In this document: positions 59,358 through 64,000 of the stretch, piece after piece
Numbering within the stretch: position 1 is the stretch's first letter
Layout of the letters: each line of letters opens with the position of its first letter
Source of the DNA: Chlorocebus sabaeus
Lineage: Eukaryota; Chordata; Mammalia; Primates; Cercopithecidae
Reading direction: 5' to 3'
Assembly: GCF_047675955.1 (NCBI RefSeq)
Contig: NW_027327634.1
Location: 186,001-250,000 of the forward strand
Length of the DNA stretch: 64,000 nt
Translations under genes and position numbers: made by a program
Notes under the pieces: model-generated
What the model was told of the DNA's origin: nothing
Database searches by the model: none
Seen by the model: the letters and a program-made list of their open reading frames with translations, nothing else

Positions 59358-60276
59358 TCCCCCCCTCCGGACCTGCCTTTCTTTAATGTGGCAACTAGAT
59401 CATTTAAAATTGCATATATAACACAGGCCACCCATGCAAGCCTCAATCCTGGGAGATGCTCCCGTTGGAGAAACCTTCAAGAAGCGGATCTGCTTGGATT
59501 TGCAAACGGCCCCTCTGGCCCCAGGGGGATCTGCTGTGCAGAGCTGCTCTGGACTCAGCTCTTCAATACTGCCCTTGAGTGTACTGGGCACCTCCTGACT
59601 TTCGACCAGCACAAAGCTCCTTATTAAACGCTGACAAAAATTCCTTCCATTCCAGGTGCCATAATGGATTCATTAATCTCCTATTGATAGTTTTTTGCTG
59701 GTTTTCCCACTTTTTGCTATTCTAAGCACTGCTGCGAAGACTCTCCTTTTACCCCACCTGCCTGTGTCTGCTGCAGCTCACATGCTCCGCCTTCCAGCTG
59801 TCATAGCTGAGTCCCTGGGTCTCCTCGGCGGGGTGTGTCTGTGGGCACAGGGCTGCCCTGCCACACGCCCCACCCCATAACCTTCCATCTGTGGCCGCTC
59901 CTTGTGAGACCCTAAACTCACGACCTCCCCTCCTGTCCTCTCCTCTCCACAAAGCCACCCTTATCGGAGACAGTCAGTCTGCTTCCCAGTTCCCCCAAGG
60001 CGAATCCAAAGTCCTCCACTGGCCCACCCACCTCTACCGACTCCTCCCTCACCCTCCGGTCAGGTCAAACGGCCCCAACCAGAGGCTCCCCGGGCCCTTT
60101 CATAAGACAGGAGCTTTTCTTCTCAGGTCCGGCTACAGGTACATTGTACCCGCACCTCACCGCAGGAGTGAGAGCCGCAGGGGCGGAGATGGCTTAGTTC
60201 TTTTGCCTAAAGCCTGCCCTGACTCACCGAAGGCGGTCGTTAATGTGCGCAATGATTACAGAAACACAGAAATAAG
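59358..60276. other. Non-coding, possible short old L1 trace
   Basis: CCTATTGATAGTTTTTTGCTG and TTTGCTATTCTAAGCACTGCT near 59680-59735 resemble antisense old L1. The remainder shows nothing. Confidence 0.45.
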
Positions 60277-60573
60277 GCTGGGGGTGGTGGCTCAAGCCTG
60301 TTATCCCAGCACTTTGGGAGGCCGAGGCAGGTGGAGCGCTTGAGGTCAGGAGTTCGAGACCAACCTGACCAACATGGTGAAACCCCATCTCTACTAAAGA
60401 TACAAAAAAAAAAAAAAAAAATCAGGTGGGCATGGCGGCACATGTCTATAATCCCAACTACTTGGGAGACTGGGACAGGAAAATCACTTGAACCCGGGAG
60501 GCAGAGGTTGCAGTGAGCCCAGATCAAGCCACTGCACTCCAGGCTGGGCAACAGAGCGAGACTCCATCTCAAC
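60277..60573 (+). mobile_element. Alu (AluS-type)
   Basis: Sense Alu with an expanded A-rich linker (A19 near 60403-60421) and CCAGGCTGGGCAACAGAGCG. The 3' tail is not A-rich but reads AACGTCCCCCACCC, so the tail has been lost or replaced. Confidence 0.93.
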
Positions 60574-62024
60574 GTCCCCCACCCGCCCCGCCACACACAG
60601 AAACAAAATCTTAATCATAGTAAGACACAGCTGAAAAGATATGACGGAATGACTCCCCGAGGCTACTGGATGCCACTCCTTCAATCATTTTCCATTCAGA
60701 AAACTTCAGATCAGATCATTTACATATGTACATTAAGACAAGGGGTCCTATATTAATGAATCTTCTCCGTCAAAATCCTGGTCAAAGTCAGAAAACAATC
60801 CCACCGGACTCCTGGGAGCATCTGATGTTGGAGAAACCTGGAGAAGTGGAGAAGCTGATCTGCAGGATTTGCAAACCGCGGCACTGCCCCCAGGGGGACC
60901 CGCAGCACCGGCGCCTCCCCGTGAGAGTCGGAGCCTCACTGAGACCCACACAGTCAGGATCTGCACCTCCAAAGGCTCCCCCAGGCGGCTCTGGGCACAC
61001 GGAAGCTGGGAAGACAGCAAATGGGCCCCGGGGTTGGGGGGGCCCAGCACAGTCCAGCCTTTTCTCTTTTGTCTCCTGAAGACTTTCACTGTGGATGTGT
61101 GTTAGGGAAGGGGGGAGTGAAGAAAGAGACAGGGAGAGAAGATAGAGACTGAGTGATGCCTCCATTCTGCAGAGAAAAACACCGAGGCCCTATCTCAGCA
61201 CTCGAGACAGTGGGGCCACGGCGGGACTTATTAAGTCTCTGCCTCTCAGTGCTCTGATCTGCCATGTGTCTGGCTGCCTCTTCCATCCTGACAAGCACAA
61301 TGACTGTAATTCCAAAGTACTGGGAGTTGGGGGTGAAGATGCAGAGAACGGAGGAGTGGGGAGGGAAACGGCAGCCTCTGGGCAGCTACTCTCTAATAAA
61401 CACGAACACAACACCAGAAAGGGCTTGTAGAAAAGAAACATAAAATGCAACCCAACTACTGACACATGGCCCTCTGTTCCATATTCACCCGCACGTTCTT
61501 AACAGAAACGCAACTGTGAACATGCAATCTGGTATCCTGACATTTGCCCTGACCAGGTTGTTACCGCATCTTCATCTTTCTAATTTTAATTGCTTCTGAC
61601 GGCCCATCCGACTGGTCGAGCTTATTTAAAGAGCCCTGATTCTCCCTGATAAAAGGTTGGAGTCCTGTATCAAAAGCTTTTAGTTTTCTGTAACCAAGGG
61701 GGAAAACATGCTTCTTTTGAAAGATGACAAAATGTCTAGCTTCGAAGGGTCATCCGAGTATGGCACACAAGGTGGTCTGCATTCATAGAAAATGATGCCA
61801 TCATATAAATCTCCCACTGTGTGACGGGGTGACACCATCACTCATCATCTGCCTCCCAGACCCAGTAAGTTTTGCAAAATTAATTACTGCACTTTACACT
61901 GAAAAGATCCCATCAAAGAATGTGTGTGCACAGGATGGTGAGGGGCGCCGGAGCTGTGTGAGGAGAAATGGCACTGTTCTCAGTTTCCTCTTCCATCCTA
62001 CTGGGCTCTGAAGCATTGCTTCGG
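60574..62024. other. Non-coding, no gene seen
   Basis: Frames of up to 125 codons (60788-61165, minus strand) overlap frames on the other strand and show no domain. Confidence 0.5.
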
Positions 62025-62189
62025 AGATTTTCAATTTTATCTTATAATTAAATAATATGAACTCTACTGGGGGAAGAAAAGCAGCCCATCACATTGGTAT
62101 TAAGCCTTAATATCATTTTTGCCATCTTGACTCCTATCGCTATAAAAAGTCATTTTCTGTTCCCCTCACAAAACCACCCAAGGAATATT
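62025..62189 (+). repeat. Dispersed direct repeat, copy A (165 bp)
   Basis: The block from GATTTTCAATTTTAT through GTATTAAGCCTTAATATCAT to AAAACCACCCAAGGAATAT recurs at 63241-63404 in the same orientation, with about ten differences. Confidence 0.93.
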
Positions 62190-62599
62190 GCTTCAGATAC
62201 CAAAGGTGCCCATGTGGGGCTCAAGCCTGGTGTCCAATAAATATGTGTGTCATTGACCTAATGCATGTCCAGTCAATTGAAACCTCACACTTCTGACTTC
62301 GGTTTTTAGGTTGTAATCTTGAAGTCTTAACAGTTTATACGCATTGACCTGAGGATATTGGAAACTTTTGATTAGAGAAGGTTGAATTCCTCTAAAGGAC
62401 TTCATGAATGAAGAAGACAGCTAGAACCCCTGGTTTCCTGCTCCTCAGTGGAGATTCCAGGCGGGAGGCAGGCAGCAAACGCTTGCGTTCCTGTCAAGCG
62501 CCAGGCGTGGTGCTGGGCGCAGGATGGACACCAGTGAAGACACAGCTACACGCAGCCCTGAACATCCCTGCAGCAGCCACAGGGCCTGGCCACACCAGG

Positions 62600-62735
62600 G
62601 AGCTCTGTGAACTCAGGGAAGCCGGTACACCTCGGGCATCCCTTGCTCATGTGTAAAGTGGGGATAAGTCAGTGCCCAGGATCACTGAGGGCCTGCCACA
62701 TAACAGAGTCACTAAACGCTAGCTATTCTCACTAG
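62600..62735 (-). mobile_element. MIR-like SINE, antisense
   Basis: GTGTAAAGTGGGGATAAGTC, GGCCTGCCACATAACAGAG and AACGCTAGCTATTCTCAC follow the antisense MIR order. Confidence 0.6.
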
Positions 62736-63064
62736 GATTGGAAAGGTTGAAGCTTACTACATTTCTGTGAACTTTCTATAAATACTGTATTGATGTTCAC
62801 GTCACCACAGGCAAAAAGGACGCCACTTTCACATCCAGCCCACCCTAAGAATGCCCCTGGACTTCCCAGTACACTCAGCTCCACCAGGTACCAGGCCCTG
62901 CAGAAGCCACAACCTGTGACGAAGACAATGAGTCACTCTTGGTGTGTGGCACAGCGTGATGTGGCGGTGGGTACTTAGTCATGGTCAGTCCGCGATCCAG
63001 AGCTGTGGAGCTTATTTTAAGTTGGGTGAAAATCAATTTAAGTTTCCAGATATGTCTTGGGACA

Positions 63065-63194
63065 ACAGAAGATACCCAAAGAAGCAGGGAAAAAAAAAAA
63101 TAAAAAACAAAAACCCAGAGCCTGAGACAGAAGATACCCAAAGAAGAAGGAAAAAAAAAAAAACAAAAACAAAAACAAAAAACCCAGCCTGAGA
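63065..63194. repeat. 62-bp tandem duplication with A-rich linkers
   Basis: ACAGAAGATACCCAAAGAAG at 63065 and 63127 is followed each time by an A-rich run and an ACCCAG..CCTGAGA ending. The A/C runs have diverged in length. Confidence 0.88.
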
Positions 63195-63240
63195 AATACT
63201 TTCTTCATTCAAGGCCTGGGGAGTCAGGAATACAGGAAAG

Positions 63241-63404
63241 ATATTTTCAATTTTATATTATAATTAAATAATATGAACTCTACTGGGAGGAGAAAAGCAG
63301 CCCATCGCGTTGGTATTAAGCCTTAATATCATTTTTGCCACCTTGACTCCTATCGCTATAAAAAGTTATTTTCTGTTCCCCTTACAAAACCACCCAAAGA
63401 ATAT
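63241..63404 (+). repeat. Dispersed direct repeat, copy B (164 bp)
   Basis: Second copy of 62025-62189, about 1.2 kb downstream. No poly-A tail is visible that would make it a retrocopy. Confidence 0.93.
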
Positions 63405-63496
63405 CTGCGTAATTTTGAGCAAGTTGGGTTTTGCTCACTTTTGAGCATTAACTAGAATAAGGAGCTTCACCAAGAAAGGCCCCTGAAAAGCATGGT

Positions 63497-63777
63497 GGAG
63501 GCCTGACATGACGGCTCAGGTCTGTAATTCCAGCTCTTTGGGAGGCCAAGGCAGGAGGCTCACTAGAGGAGGCCAGGAGTTCAAGACCAGTCTCAGCAGC
63601 ATAGTGAGATCCTGTCTCTACAAATAATAATAACAATTAGCCGGTCATGATGCTGCATTCCTGTCTTCCCTGCTACTCAGAAGGCTGAGGCAGGAGGATC
63701 ACTTGAGCCCAGGAGTTTGAGGCTGCAGTGAGCTGTAACGGCACCACTACACTCCAGCCTGGGTGACAGAGCCAGAC
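63497..63777 (+). mobile_element. Old Alu (AluJ-type), no A tail
   Basis: GCCTGACATGACGGCTCAGG to CCAGCCTGGGTGACAGAGCC with an A-rich linker near 63624. It lacks a terminal A tail. The last 220 bp of the window show nothing further. Confidence 0.9.
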
Positions 63778-64000
63778 ATAAGTACTCTTCGTGGTCTAAG
63801 GGAGAGTACAATATTTGGAATTAGGATCTGTTTTGCTCCTACCACAATCGCGTATGCACCTCACTCCCTTACCTAAGTTATTTTTCTTTGTGAGTCTTTC
63901 TCCCCACTTCCAAAATGAGGGCATGCCTCTCTTGGGACCATGTATCTAGGCTTGGAGATAAGAATTGTAAAGCTCCTAGTATACAAAATATTTTCAACAA

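Noticed and set aside
53139..64000. Search for PITRM1 exon 8 and later exons
   Set aside because: I read the region for the conserved downstream peptides of the family and found none. Only L1M, Alu and unassigned DNA are present.
1..64000. CRISPR arrays, bacterial operons, tRNA or rRNA genes
   Set aside because: The DNA is clearly primate nuclear. No tRNA-like box A and B pair outside Alu, no rRNA and no prokaryotic feature was seen. The Alu-internal A and B boxes are part of the SINEs.

Overview
The window is primate nuclear DNA, most likely human or another catarrhine. Interspersed repeats identify it: many Alu copies of different ages (including an AluY-type insertion), an L1PA-type LINE-1 with an open ORF2 tail, THE1/MST LTRs, and older L1M, MIR and Tigger debris. 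I see no intact protein-coding gene. The recognisable gene is a broken, intron-bearing copy of the 5' part of PITRM1, the mitochondrial presequence protease.

Layout. (1) 1-21077: a head-to-tail macrosatellite with a period of about 8.03 kb. Two whole copies (1-8028 and 8029-16082) are followed by a third that stops at about 21077. The window opens inside the array, so more copies may lie to the left and the phase used here is arbitrary. Each unit carries an old Alu fragment, a CA-rich block, an antisense Alu, a small DNA transposon with inverted ends and short minisatellites. Copies are almost identical over the first 5.5 kb and visibly more diverged over the last 2.4 kb. Sequence variants are shared in a mosaic pattern that suggests conversion or unequal exchange.

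(2) 21078-45600: non-coding flank. It holds a 5'-truncated L1 with 16-bp target-site duplications and an odd tail, older L1 and MST LTR remnants, Alus, and several local tandem repeats. These include a 155-bp triplication paired with a distant inverted copy, a VNTR with alternating long and short units, and a polypurine tract.

(3) 45640-53138: a CpG island with GC boxes and a CCAAT box leads into PITRM1-like exons 1, 2, 5, 6 and 7, in order and on the + strand, with splice sites kept. Exons 3 and 4, which include the zinc-binding HxxEH motif, are missing. Exon 6 has a one-base deletion, and no later exon is found. This is a duplicated (not processed) pseudogene, later invaded by Alu, L1 and THE1 elements.

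(4) 53139-64000: repeat-rich non-coding DNA with old L1M 3' sequence, six or more Alus, a TTTA microsatellite, a MIR and a dispersed 165-bp direct duplication.

Nothing here forms an operon, CRISPR array or bacterial-type system. The most interesting items are the macrosatellite array and the PITRM1-like pseudogene that keeps a CpG-rich promoter about 25 kb beyond the array edge.
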